DNA from: Muribaculum sp.
GTDB lineage: Bacteria; Bacteroidota; Bacteroidia; Bacteroidales; Muribaculaceae
Assembly: GCA_023667055.1 (NCBI GenBank)
Contig: JAMPAV010000003.1
Span: 37,907-101,906, forward strand
Length of the DNA: 64,000 nucleotides
Direction of reading: 5' to 3'
Positions 1 through 6,987 of the stretch are shown piece after piece; the stretch's first letter is position 1; each line of letters starts with the position of its first letter. A program made the position numbers and the translations under genes. The notes below the pieces were generated by a model. That model did no database searches and had not been told where the DNA came from. It was given only the letters and a program-made list of their open reading frames with translations.

Positions 1-569
1 TCAAAGTGTCGCATCAGTTTTGAACGGTCGGCTGTCGTGGCAGTCAGTAACTCACTCTTGGGGTCTATCCCATTAATTTCAAGATATTCATCAAATGAGA
101 ATGGGAATACATCGTGGGTTATATATCTTCCACCCAACACTGAAGCCACATCCTTTGAGAGCATCTTTGCGTTGCTGCCGGTAATTACGACCTTGTACTT
201 ATTATCGGCTATCCTTCGTGCGAATTTCTCCCATCCTTCAATGTTCTGAATTTCATCAAGGAACAGCATTGGGCGCTTATCGCTCAATTGACCATGCACT
301 TCCAGAATCTTGTTGAGGTCATCAACAGTCATTCCGGCAAGTCGCTCATCCTCAAAATTGAGATATACAATTTCATCCCAATTGTGACCATTGGATATTA
401 ACTGCTGTATCCGTCCATACAATATGTAAGATTTACCAGCACGGCGGACACCGACAAGGACTTGCCTGTCGAAAGTTTCAAGATTTATGTTGCGAGGAAT
501 CACCGTGTGCAACATCACTTCTGTACGGTTTTCAAGCATTACCTCGCGTAGCGTTTCATTATTTATCAT
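1..569 (-). CDS. ATP-binding protein, AAA_14/DUF4143 type (3' part cut by window edge)
   Basis: This is the N-terminal ~190 residues of a P-loop ATPase; the rest lies outside the window. Translation from the ATG gives MINNETLREVML, then a Walker A motif GVRRAGKSYIL near residue 36 and a Walker B-like stretch PMLFLDEIQNIEGW, followed by KVVITGSNAKMLS, which is the sensor region typical of AAA_14 ATPases that carry a C-terminal DUF4143 domain. In Bacteroidales these are common, numerous accessory ATPases of unknown client, sometimes with a PD-(D/E)XK-like C-terminus. The start is chosen because a Bacteroidota promoter lies just upstream. The family call is secure; the cellular role is not known. 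Confidence 0.8.
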   Translation of the reverse strand, partial: MINNETLREVMLENRTEVMLHTVIPRNINLETFDRQVLVGVRRAGKSYILYGRIQQLISNGHNWDEIVYLNFEDERLAGMTVDDLNKILEVHGQLSDKRPMLFLDEIQNIEGWEKFARRIADNKYKVVITGSNAKMLSKDVASVLGGRYITHDVFPFSFDEYLEINGIDPKSELLTATTADRSKLMRHF

Positions 570-578
570 ATCAATGGT

Positions 579-626
579 GTTCTATACATAGAACAAAATT
601 AGTCAATTTTTGTTTCGCACACAAAA
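579..626 (-). promoter_or_regulatory. Promoter and palindrome ahead of the ATPase gene
   Basis: On the minus strand a TAATTTTG box (594-601) is preceded by TTTTG (622-626) with a 20-bp spacer, matching the Bacteroidota sigma-ABfr promoter pattern. A 7-bp-arm palindrome GTTCTATACATAGAAC (579-594) overlaps the start of the transcript and could be an operator or a 5' hairpin. The rest of the gap up to about 790 shows nothing else I can support. Confidence 0.55.
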
Positions 627-789
627 CACCATGCAGTTTTATCACACAAATAAATTAAATTTTCTACCCTAAAGACGACATAACCTTGTAGTTTACTTCC
701 GCGAAGAGCAAAGAATACTGTATTTGTTCTTCAATGGTTAGAAATATTATATACATACTTGTGTTATTTTCCAAAATAGGCATTAAAAA

Positions 790-1161
790 TCAAACTGATA
801 TGAACGCATCGGTCGCCACAAATAAGTTTAAGAGTGTTCTAATGACATTCTCAATGGTACAACAATTAAACTCGTAAAAGTGTTGGCAAAATTTATCTAC
901 AACTGCGTGATTGCAATAGTCACGATAAAGGGATGAGTCAACTTTCTTCAGTTGAAGCGGCATTCCAACCTCAATGAGAAAACATTCCGCAACAACTTCT
1001 TCAAGGAAGTTGATTGGTTTGGCATAAATGAGGAGATAGCGATTCGTGAATTGCCCGATGCCAGCCATAGAATCATAGCTGTTGATCCGGAGCATATCAA
1101 CAAGGTCGGGAAGTGTACCATTACCCCACAGAGCAGTGGTCAGTGCCGAGTCAGAGCGCAT
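790..1161 (-). CDS. Hypothetical protein, possibly a gene remnant
   Basis: A 123-codon open frame with no family I recognise. Its N-terminus (MRSDSALTTALWGNG) overlaps, in another frame, the end of the ADP-ribosylglycohydrolase stub directly upstream, so it may be formed by the same decay event rather than be an independent gene. The middle (LVDMLRINSYDSMAGIGQF, then FLEEVVAECFLIEVG) has a protein-like alternation of polar and hydrophobic residues and reads more naturally than the opposite-strand frame. No signal peptide or membrane segment is seen. It is at the promoter-distal end of the Hsp70 island. Low confidence that it is expressed. Confidence 0.25.
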   Translation of the reverse strand: MRSDSALTTALWGNGTLPDLVDMLRINSYDSMAGIGQFTNRYLLIYAKPINFLEEVVAECFLIEVGMPLQLKKVDSSLYRDYCNHAVVDKFCQHFYEFNCCTIENVIRTLLNLFVATDAFISV

Positions 1162-1216
1162 CTCCTATCGCTTGTCCATAAAAGTATCCGAGCATTCTAT
1201 CTTTTGTCAGATCCAT
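1151..1216 (-). pseudogene. ADP-ribosylglycohydrolase (DraG-type) N-terminal stub
   Basis: The 21 codons starting at ATG read MDLTKDRMLGYFYGQAIGDAL and then TGA, followed in frame by LGTD. The pattern (M)LGxxxGxAIGDALGLGTE is the N-terminal signature of the ADP-ribosylglycohydrolase/DraG family, which removes ADP-ribose from proteins or small molecules. The TGA sits exactly where a Gly codon (GGA) is expected, consistent with a single G-to-T change. After LGTD the family match is lost, so the remainder has been deleted or scrambled. The ATG overlaps the last codons of the upstream LRR gene, suggesting that an intact copy was once translationally coupled to it. Confidence 0.6.
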
Positions 1217-2817
1217 CTTGCTTTAATTCTCAGATTGGGTAACAGTTTCTTATAATATCCCTTCAGATACCACGGTACTTCTACAACTTCAAAGAAAGAT
1301 TCACTGAATGCCTCAGGGTCTATACGCATAATCTTTCCTCTGAATCTAATCGTTTTGAGAGATTTTGTCCCTTGGAATGCCAGTCTTTGAATGGACTTTA
1401 CTTTTGAAGGAATTTCAAGTTCACATAATGATTCGCAAAAAGAGAAAGTCCGTTCAGGTAAATCTTTTAACGACTTGGGTAGATTCACTCTCTCTAGATT
1501 TTTGCATGTACTGAAAATGAAGTTTCCGAACGTTTCCACTTTGTCGGGGAAAGTCATCTCGGTTAAACCGCAGCAAAAGAATGCTCCTTCTCCAATAGCC
1601 ACGACCGTGGAAGGTATATTCAGACTTACAAGAGATTCATCACATCCAAAACAAAAATCTGGAATCTCTGTTAAGCCATCTGGAAGTTCAACTTTCTTTA
1701 GGCTGTCCATTCCCGAGAAAGCTCCACGGCCGATGAAACGGACATTAGACAAGAACGTGGCACTGAACCCCTCCAACTTTCTGCAATTCATAAAAGCTTC
1801 AGAACCTATTGATGTAATCTTCATCCCGAAAGCATTATAAGAATACCCTTCGAGATTCTTGCATCCCCAGAAAGCTCGCGCCCCGATACTCCTTATCGAA
1901 GTTGGGAAGTCTATGCTTCTCAAGTTAAAATTCCGATATGCTGCAAATTCAGCAATATGCTGAGTATCGCGCATTATCTCATAATGAGACGGACACTCAT
2001 CAAGAATCTTCAACAAGGTTCTTCCGCAGTCTTCGTAAACACCATCAGCACAATCGACATTTACGTTTTCCTGCCTTTTTTCGTGTAATGTATTGATGAA
2101 TGAAGTTGATTTTTCGTCCAATTTCTCCTTATTGTCTAAAACTGTTGCATTGACTATTGCATCGTAATTAGGATTCTTGCCCCAATCAGTATTACGGCCA
2201 TTCTCAACAAGTAGGAATGGTGTTCTCTCGGATTGATTACAATGGTACAGCATCGGCTCCACGACCCACTTGTTTTTATCATTTATAACTGCAAGTAAAA
2301 TCTCGCGAGCTTTATCGAATTCACGTCGCTCACGATAAAGTTCGCCCTTGGTTATACGAGAATCGGAATCGCTACCAAGCCTTTTGATTGCATTATCTAT
2401 AGCCCCCATAAACAAGACATAATCATCATCTTCTTTTGGTGAATCTGTCGCCCTATTAAAATGATCATTATATGAGCGTATATACTCAAGGCAGATAACG
2501 AGTATATCCTGATCATCATAACGGTCTGACTCCATTAGTTGAACATATGCCTCTCGAGATTCTTCGTAAGTCAAATGTCCGGTAGTGCCATTGTAATTAT
2601 CATTATCACAACCGCGTTCTTCCCATTCTGAAAAAAGTGAATATGAGCCACAGGATTCACACTTTTGTATCGGAGATATTGCTGGACGCATTGGATATAT
2701 ACTTCTGCCATCGCTCCACAGAGTACCTCCAAAAGTATTACAACTCATCATTGAGAACATAGCCTTTTTCTTTCCGCAATGAGGGCAGGCATATAACTGG
2801 GCTGGTGCTGGTAACAT
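1207..2817 (-). CDS. Zinc-ribbon protein with BspA-like leucine-rich repeats
   Basis: The N-terminus carries two CxxC knuckles (CPHC at residues 11-14 and CESC at 53-56), a likely zinc ribbon. A middle helical region (about 90-280) includes a Gly/Glu-rich 'KGELYRERREFDKAREILL' type helical repeat resembling a TPR. Residues ~285-520 are LRR_5/BspA-type repeats with the recurring pattern SIxxxAFxxCxxLxxxxxP. No signal peptide is present, so unlike secreted BspA proteins this one should be cytosolic. It lies at the downstream end of the Hsp70-type cluster, separated from it by a degenerate insertion element, and its stop codon overlaps the DraG stub. A role in ligand or client recognition is inference only. 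Confidence 0.75.
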   Translation of the reverse strand: MLPAPAQLYACPHCGKKKAMFSMMSCNTFGGTLWSDGRSIYPMRPAISPIQKCESCGSYSLFSEWEERGCDNDNYNGTTGHLTYEESREAYVQLMESDRYDDQDILVICLEYIRSYNDHFNRATDSPKEDDDYVLFMGAIDNAIKRLGSDSDSRITKGELYRERREFDKAREILLAVINDKNKWVVEPMLYHCNQSERTPFLLVENGRNTDWGKNPNYDAIVNATVLDNKEKLDEKSTSFINTLHEKRQENVNVDCADGVYEDCGRTLLKILDECPSHYEIMRDTQHIAEFAAYRNFNLRSIDFPTSIRSIGARAFWGCKNLEGYSYNAFGMKITSIGSEAFMNCRKLEGFSATFLSNVRFIGRGAFSGMDSLKKVELPDGLTEIPDFCFGCDESLVSLNIPSTVVAIGEGAFFCCGLTEMTFPDKVETFGNFIFSTCKNLERVNLPKSLKDLPERTFSFCESLCELEIPSKVKSIQRLAFQGTKSLKTIRFRGKIMRIDPEAFSESFFEVVEVPWYLKGYYKKLLPNLRIKARWI

Positions 2818-2870
2818 TACTATTGATTGTTGGTTAGGTTACTGTGATTTAATATTGCTAACGTGCGATA

Positions 2871-3248
2871 ATCTGTTGGTTGAATTAAAATCATAAAATA
2901 TTTAACATGAAAAGGTTGCACATATCGCTAAATTTTAGTAAGTTAGAAGTGACAAAACCATTGATTACTATAATTACGCATATGCACAACTTCATTGCAG
3001 ATTTCGTAAAAATTCTCGATATCTACAAAAAAATTGTAGGAAATCGAGTTGACCATAACGGAAACTATCTTCTCCCAACTCAATGATCAGTTTATGATGA
3101 TTAGAAACTACGCAAAGCAGCGGACCGGACTTTTTACCCGGACTGCCGCTAAAATAGCAGCCTTGACACTGCTTCAATATGTAAATTTTATCAATCATCG
3201 CAAAATTGGTCAAGTAAGATATACTCTAATTTAATTCAACCAACAGAT
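2871..3248 (+). mobile_element. Internally deleted IS982-family element
   Basis: A perfect 19-bp terminal inverted repeat (ATCTGTTGGTTGAATTAAA at 2871-2889 and its complement at 3230-3248) bounds a 378-bp element. Inside, an ATG at 2982 opens a frame (MHNFIADFVKILDIYKKIVG) resembling the N-terminus of IS982 transposases, and from about 3050 a different frame reads ETIFSQLNDQFMMIRNYAK and then LLQYVNFINHRKIG, which is the IS982 C-terminus. The central ~700 bp with the DDE catalytic core is gone. The copy cannot make transposase but keeps both ends, so it could be mobilised in trans like a MITE. No convincing target-site duplication is visible. Confidence 0.7.
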
Positions 3249-3643
3249 AACCAATGGTATCAATGCCAAGATGTTTAGCCTGATAAAACGAACGCTCATT
3301 GTGGTATTTCTGAGATATAGCAATGATAGAATCCTGACCATAGACATTTCGCATCTTTGCCAACGAGTTGAGGGTGAAAGTGCCGTAATAATCAAACATT
3401 TTGCGAGCTGAATCCACTCCCTGCTTAATAAATACGATGGTCAAAGTCCAATTTCCTTCTGCCATCCCACGTTGAAATGGCAGAAGTTCCAAGTGCAGCC
3501 CTACTTCACGATGAGTAACTCTGTCAATTGCAATCATCTTCACCTTTTGGAAACAGTACTGCAAATGCCTGACGCATCACAGGTGGCATATTCGCCAAGA
3601 AATCCTGCTTCTTTTTCTTCTTAAAGAAATCAAGTAAACCCAT
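3226..3643 (-). pseudogene. Small gene of unknown function, apparently frameshifted
   Basis: Two overlapping frames look like one gene. The first (3643 to 3524) starts MGLLDFFKKKKKQDFLANM and ends ...FPKGEDDCN; the second (3564 to 3226) continues with AIDRVTHREVGLHLELLPF and runs to ...IGYLLVELN. The overlap at GAAGATGATTGCAATTGA suggests a one-base indel, although two overlapping ORFs (ATG inside the end of the first) cannot be excluded. The last seven codons are supplied by the right terminal repeat of the IS982 remnant, so the natural C-terminus may be lost. No family recognised. It follows the TerB-like gene by 43 bp and is probably the last member of the Hsp70-type operon. Confidence 0.45.
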
Positions 3644-3686
3644 TTCTATAAGTTTCTATTAGACGCTTTATTTTTCATTATTGGAG

Positions 3687-4157
3687 TCACTGAACTGCGC
3701 TAAAGTTTATTTCGGCAAATTGAATGTCGTCATCCAATGTGAAATCGTTAACCCTAATATCCGGCAACAGATAATCCTCTTTGTCGGGCAATACTGCAAG
3801 AATTGCCTCATCGGATATATTCAGGCATGAACGCAGCTTCTTGAAGAATTTTACTTCCGAGTAAAGAATCTGGCCGTCTGCCTCAATAATATTGATAGCA
3901 ATTTTTACCACTTCCAACTGTTCTTCTTGTGTCAAGTTGGAATCTTCCAGTACATGGAGGAAGTTATTGATAAAACACATCCCTTGTTCGTTGATTGCCG
4001 ACACATATTCATTGAGTTTGGCTTCAACATCAAGGTCTCCGAAAAGAGAACTCTTTTCACATAGATTTTTTACCAATGCCACTTCTTCGGATGCAATTTC
4101 GCCATCACAAGCAGCACATACAAATGCCGTCAACAGATAAATTTCTTGAATATCCAT
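3687..4157 (-). CDS. TerB-like (tellurite-resistance/DjlA N-terminal fold) protein
   Basis: A 156-residue all-helical protein matching the TerB fold. It has the characteristic pair of acidic, DGxI-type motifs: AACDGEIASEEV near residues 15-26 and EADGQILYSEVKFF near residues 93-106. TerB domains bind metal and act as adaptors in stress and phage-response systems, and the same fold forms the N-terminal domain of the J-protein DjlA, which fits the chaperone setting here. It is 12 bp downstream of the kinase-AAA gene and clearly co-transcribed. No TerC, TerD or TerZ gene is nearby, so this is not a classical tellurite operon. Family assignment is good; role in this cluster is inferred. Confidence 0.75.
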   Translation of the reverse strand: MDIQEIYLLTAFVCAACDGEIASEEVALVKNLCEKSSLFGDLDVEAKLNEYVSAINEQGMCFINNFLHVLEDSNLTQEEQLEVVKIAINIIEADGQILYSEVKFFKKLRSCLNISDEAILAVLPDKEDYLLPDIRVNDFTLDDDIQFAEINFSAVQ

Positions 4158-4169
4158 AATCGTATTGCA

Positions 4170-5945
4170 TTAGAAGCCTACATGGGGACGAGGGCGTTCA
4201 ATCTTCCCACCTTCCATTTGGGCTTTGATATTGTTATACTTTTCAATGTCACGAGGACTAAGCGATGACTTTGTATGAGCAATGGTTTCTTCAAGAATTG
4301 CCATTGTAATCTTACTCTTTGCCATCAACGCTTTTCTTGAAGCATCATTTATGATGAGCGTGAGGTCAGAGAAAACATAGTTTTCAGTGAGTTTCGCCAG
4401 TTTGTCGTAATCAAGGCCGAAATCGTATGGACGCTTCTTCAATAACATTTCAAACATTGCCTTTCGTGCCTCAAAATCCGGAGGAGCAACGTAGAATTTC
4501 TTATCCAATCGACCGGAACGCAGAATGGCGGGATCCATAAGATGTGGATAGTTTGTAGCACCAATCACGAAAATGCCTTTTTCTCCGAGCCTATCCATAT
4601 TGGCGAGAAGCTCATTGACTGCACTGAGATGCATCTGATGAACATTACCACTATCGCGGTTTGGAGTCAACTCATTCATCTCGTCCAAGAAGATGATGGT
4701 TGGAGCGTTTTCCTCAGCCTCTTTGAACATTGCTGCAATATTCTCTTGTGTGGCGTTTACCCATCGGCTCTGTAGATCACTCGGCTTCTTAACCATAAAG
4801 TTGAAACCAACCTCAGCAGCAAGTTGCTTGGCGAAGAATGTTTTGCCACACCCCGGAGGTCCATATAACAACATTCCATTTGGAATCGTTACGCCATATC
4901 GCTCATATTCTTCACGTTGATTGATTGCATCAATCACCTCTGCCTTAACTAAGTCTTTTAGCTCCTGCATCCCGGCAATAGCAGAGAACCCTTCGCCATC
5001 AACCGGCTTATGTGTTGTCGGCTCTTTTTTCTTTTCATCGCCTCCCACTCTCATCTGCCTTGTCAAATCCGGATTCTCTACTTTAAGAGTGCCTTCAAGA
5101 GCAGATATGAACTCATCAGTACTTTGGAAACGGGCTTGAACGTTAGGCAATAGAGCCTTCTTGATTGTATTGATAAGTTGCTCATCAAGCTCAAACATAT
5201 CAATATCAGGGAAATCAAGAGGACGCTCTCTGCGTCGGCTGATTTTCTCTATCTTCTCTTCATTTGTACATCTTCCAAGGTCTATAAACCATGGCAATTT
5301 ACCATAGATAAGAAGGTAAAGACATACACCGACAGAATATAGGTCGCTTTGAACACACGACACTCCGGCGAAGCGTTCAGGAGCGAGATAAAAGACGTTC
5401 AAATCGTCAAGACTCTGCTTGCAGTTGGGTTGGTCAAGATAACGAGCGTATCCAAAATCAATCAACTTCACGTCTTTCAAATCATCCGTTTTGAGGTCAA
5501 GCATGATGTTTTGTATCGTGACCTCATTATGGATAATCGGTCGAGGCAACGTATGTAGATATTTCAGAGCTGTAAGTATTGCTGTACCTATCTGTTTGAT
5601 TTCATAGATACTATACTCTCTACCTCGCTCAATTGACTCGGCTAACGTCTCATTATTGACAAATTCCTTTACTAAATAGGAATATTTCTGGCCACCGATG
5701 ACAAGAATCCCGGCATCAATAAACTCACACAGATTATGATGATGCAGGGACTTGGCTACATCCACCTCAATAATATTACCAGCCTCATCTGTCTGCCAGT
5801 GTTTGAGATTTGGAGTGCAAATCAACTTCAGGAAACGCTTTGTCCCCTGAGTATCTTTAACTCGGTACGTCTCTGCATATGCACCTTTCTTAATCGGTGA
5901 TATGACAGTATAACCTCCTATTTTGTCTTGTCGTTTGAACAGCAT
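4170..5945 (-). CDS. Protein kinase-like domain fused to AAA+ ATPase
   Basis: Residues ~11-290 are a Hanks-type kinase fold: a relaxed Gly loop KKGAYAETY (19-27), the lysine in FLKL (K40), DFG at 163-165 and APE at 188-190. The catalytic loop is HNEVTIQN (139-146), so the usual catalytic Asp is Glu (E141); the domain may be a weak kinase or a pseudokinase. Residues ~320-591 are an AAA+ module of the FtsH/Cdc48 type: GPPGCGKT (362-369), FLDE (419-422), ATN sensor (463-465) and arginine fingers R476/R479. The start MLFKRQDKIGG is preferred over an upstream ATG that would overlap the preceding gene; it leaves a 7-bp gap. It could remodel or unfold clients together with the Hsp70 encoded upstream. 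Confidence 0.85.
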   Translation of the reverse strand: MLFKRQDKIGGYTVISPIKKGAYAETYRVKDTQGTKRFLKLICTPNLKHWQTDEAGNIIEVDVAKSLHHHNLCEFIDAGILVIGGQKYSYLVKEFVNNETLAESIERGREYSIYEIKQIGTAILTALKYLHTLPRPIIHNEVTIQNIMLDLKTDDLKDVKLIDFGYARYLDQPNCKQSLDDLNVFYLAPERFAGVSCVQSDLYSVGVCLYLLIYGKLPWFIDLGRCTNEEKIEKISRRRERPLDFPDIDMFELDEQLINTIKKALLPNVQARFQSTDEFISALEGTLKVENPDLTRQMRVGGDEKKKEPTTHKPVDGEGFSAIAGMQELKDLVKAEVIDAINQREEYERYGVTIPNGMLLYGPPGCGKTFFAKQLAAEVGFNFMVKKPSDLQSRWVNATQENIAAMFKEAEENAPTIIFLDEMNELTPNRDSGNVHQMHLSAVNELLANMDRLGEKGIFVIGATNYPHLMDPAILRSGRLDKKFYVAPPDFEARKAMFEMLLKKRPYDFGLDYDKLAKLTENYVFSDLTLIINDASRKALMAKSKITMAILEETIAHTKSSLSPRDIEKYNNIKAQMEGGKIERPRPHVGF

Positions 5946-5952
5946 AATTCTC

Positions 5953-6939
5953 TTATAATATGAAGGCAAACATCATTGCCAAGCCCGATGCGCCGGCAGA
6001 TAGAAGCAACAAGAGCGTTCCGAAGCAACCTCCATTAGAGGAGTTTCCATATTTTTTTCTGAGTGCTTCCAATCCGGATTTCACGTCAGCTACGGTTTTC
6101 TTCTGTTCATCTGTCATTTCAAGTTCTGACTCAACTTGACATAATTTGGAATAGATACCATCAACGCCGAGGGGTTCTGTTGCATTTGGCAGAACGGTTT
6201 GTAGGATTACCTGTCCCCCCTTTGCCATATGAATGAGGAAATAACCAAAAGCTTGGAATTTACCGACAATCATGTTTGTCACTGCCAGTTCAAAGAGATA
6301 GTCACTAAGCCCTCTCTCTTTCAGTGTCTTGATTAAAGGGAACAAATCCCTCATTGTCTCGTTGATAAGTTTTCCGGAATCGAGAGGTCCATTATACTTA
6401 TCTATGATTGACTTGTGCTTGAAAAAAAGGTCATAGTATGCCTCATAACCTTCAGGTGTTGAAACCGTCAAAGAGTAATCCTTGTCATTGTGGATATGCT
6501 TCAACAACCATTCCTCGTATCTAACAAGATAATCGTAGTAGGCTTGAATGGATTGACGACGTAATTCTTCATCCTTGTTTTCCCCACGGAGAAGGTAATA
6601 CTTGATTCCGAGAGCGGCATAGTTCTCCAACGGATTTTCAGATTTTTTCCCAAGCACTTCGTATGCGTGCGGAAAATCTTGAAAATACTTTGATACCTGT
6701 TCTTCAAAGAAATCATTTATGTATCCTTTGGAAAGCTGCGTTTCTCCGCGTTTCACTGCTTCGACATCAGGAACTTTGTGATAATTAGATAGTTCTTTCA
6801 GCTGTTCCTCTATGGGCATATTGAGGTCAATCATTCCCAGTTTCAACTGCAAATGACCCAATCCATCACGATATGCTTCCGTTTTTAGAGCAATCTTTCG
6901 TGCTTCTTCTTGTTCGTTTTTTTGTTCTTGTTCCATCAT
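5953..6939 (-). CDS. Helical protein with C-terminal membrane anchor, unknown family
   Basis: A 328-residue protein I do not recognise. The N-terminus is highly charged (MMEQEQKNEQEEARKIALK), the body is predicted to be helical with few Cys or Gly, and residues ~300-328 form a single hydrophobic segment (CFGTLLLLLSAGASGLAMM) at the extreme C-terminus, so it is probably tail-anchored with the body in the cytosol. It sits between the Hsp70 gene (48 bp upstream) and the kinase-AAA gene (7 bp downstream), well inside the operon. Together with the membrane-anchored GrpE-like and J-like partners it suggests that the whole machine works at the inner membrane. Function otherwise unknown. Confidence 0.7.
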   Translation of the reverse strand: MMEQEQKNEQEEARKIALKTEAYRDGLGHLQLKLGMIDLNMPIEEQLKELSNYHKVPDVEAVKRGETQLSKGYINDFFEEQVSKYFQDFPHAYEVLGKKSENPLENYAALGIKYYLLRGENKDEELRRQSIQAYYDYLVRYEEWLLKHIHNDKDYSLTVSTPEGYEAYYDLFFKHKSIIDKYNGPLDSGKLINETMRDLFPLIKTLKERGLSDYLFELAVTNMIVGKFQAFGYFLIHMAKGGQVILQTVLPNATEPLGVDGIYSKLCQVESELEMTDEQKKTVADVKSGLEALRKKYGNSSNGGCFGTLLLLLSAGASGLAMMFAFIL

Positions 6940-6987
6940 TGGTTGAAATTTGTAGTTAGGCCGGAGCCCCGACCTAACTACAGTATT

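Noticed and set aside
952..1242. Plus-strand ORF opposite the ADP-ribosylglycohydrolase stub
   Set aside because: It lies antisense to a clear family signature and to the end of the LRR gene.
3687..4157. Classical tellurite-resistance (ter) operon
   Set aside because: Only a TerB-like protein is present; no TerC, TerD or TerZ family genes are in the window.
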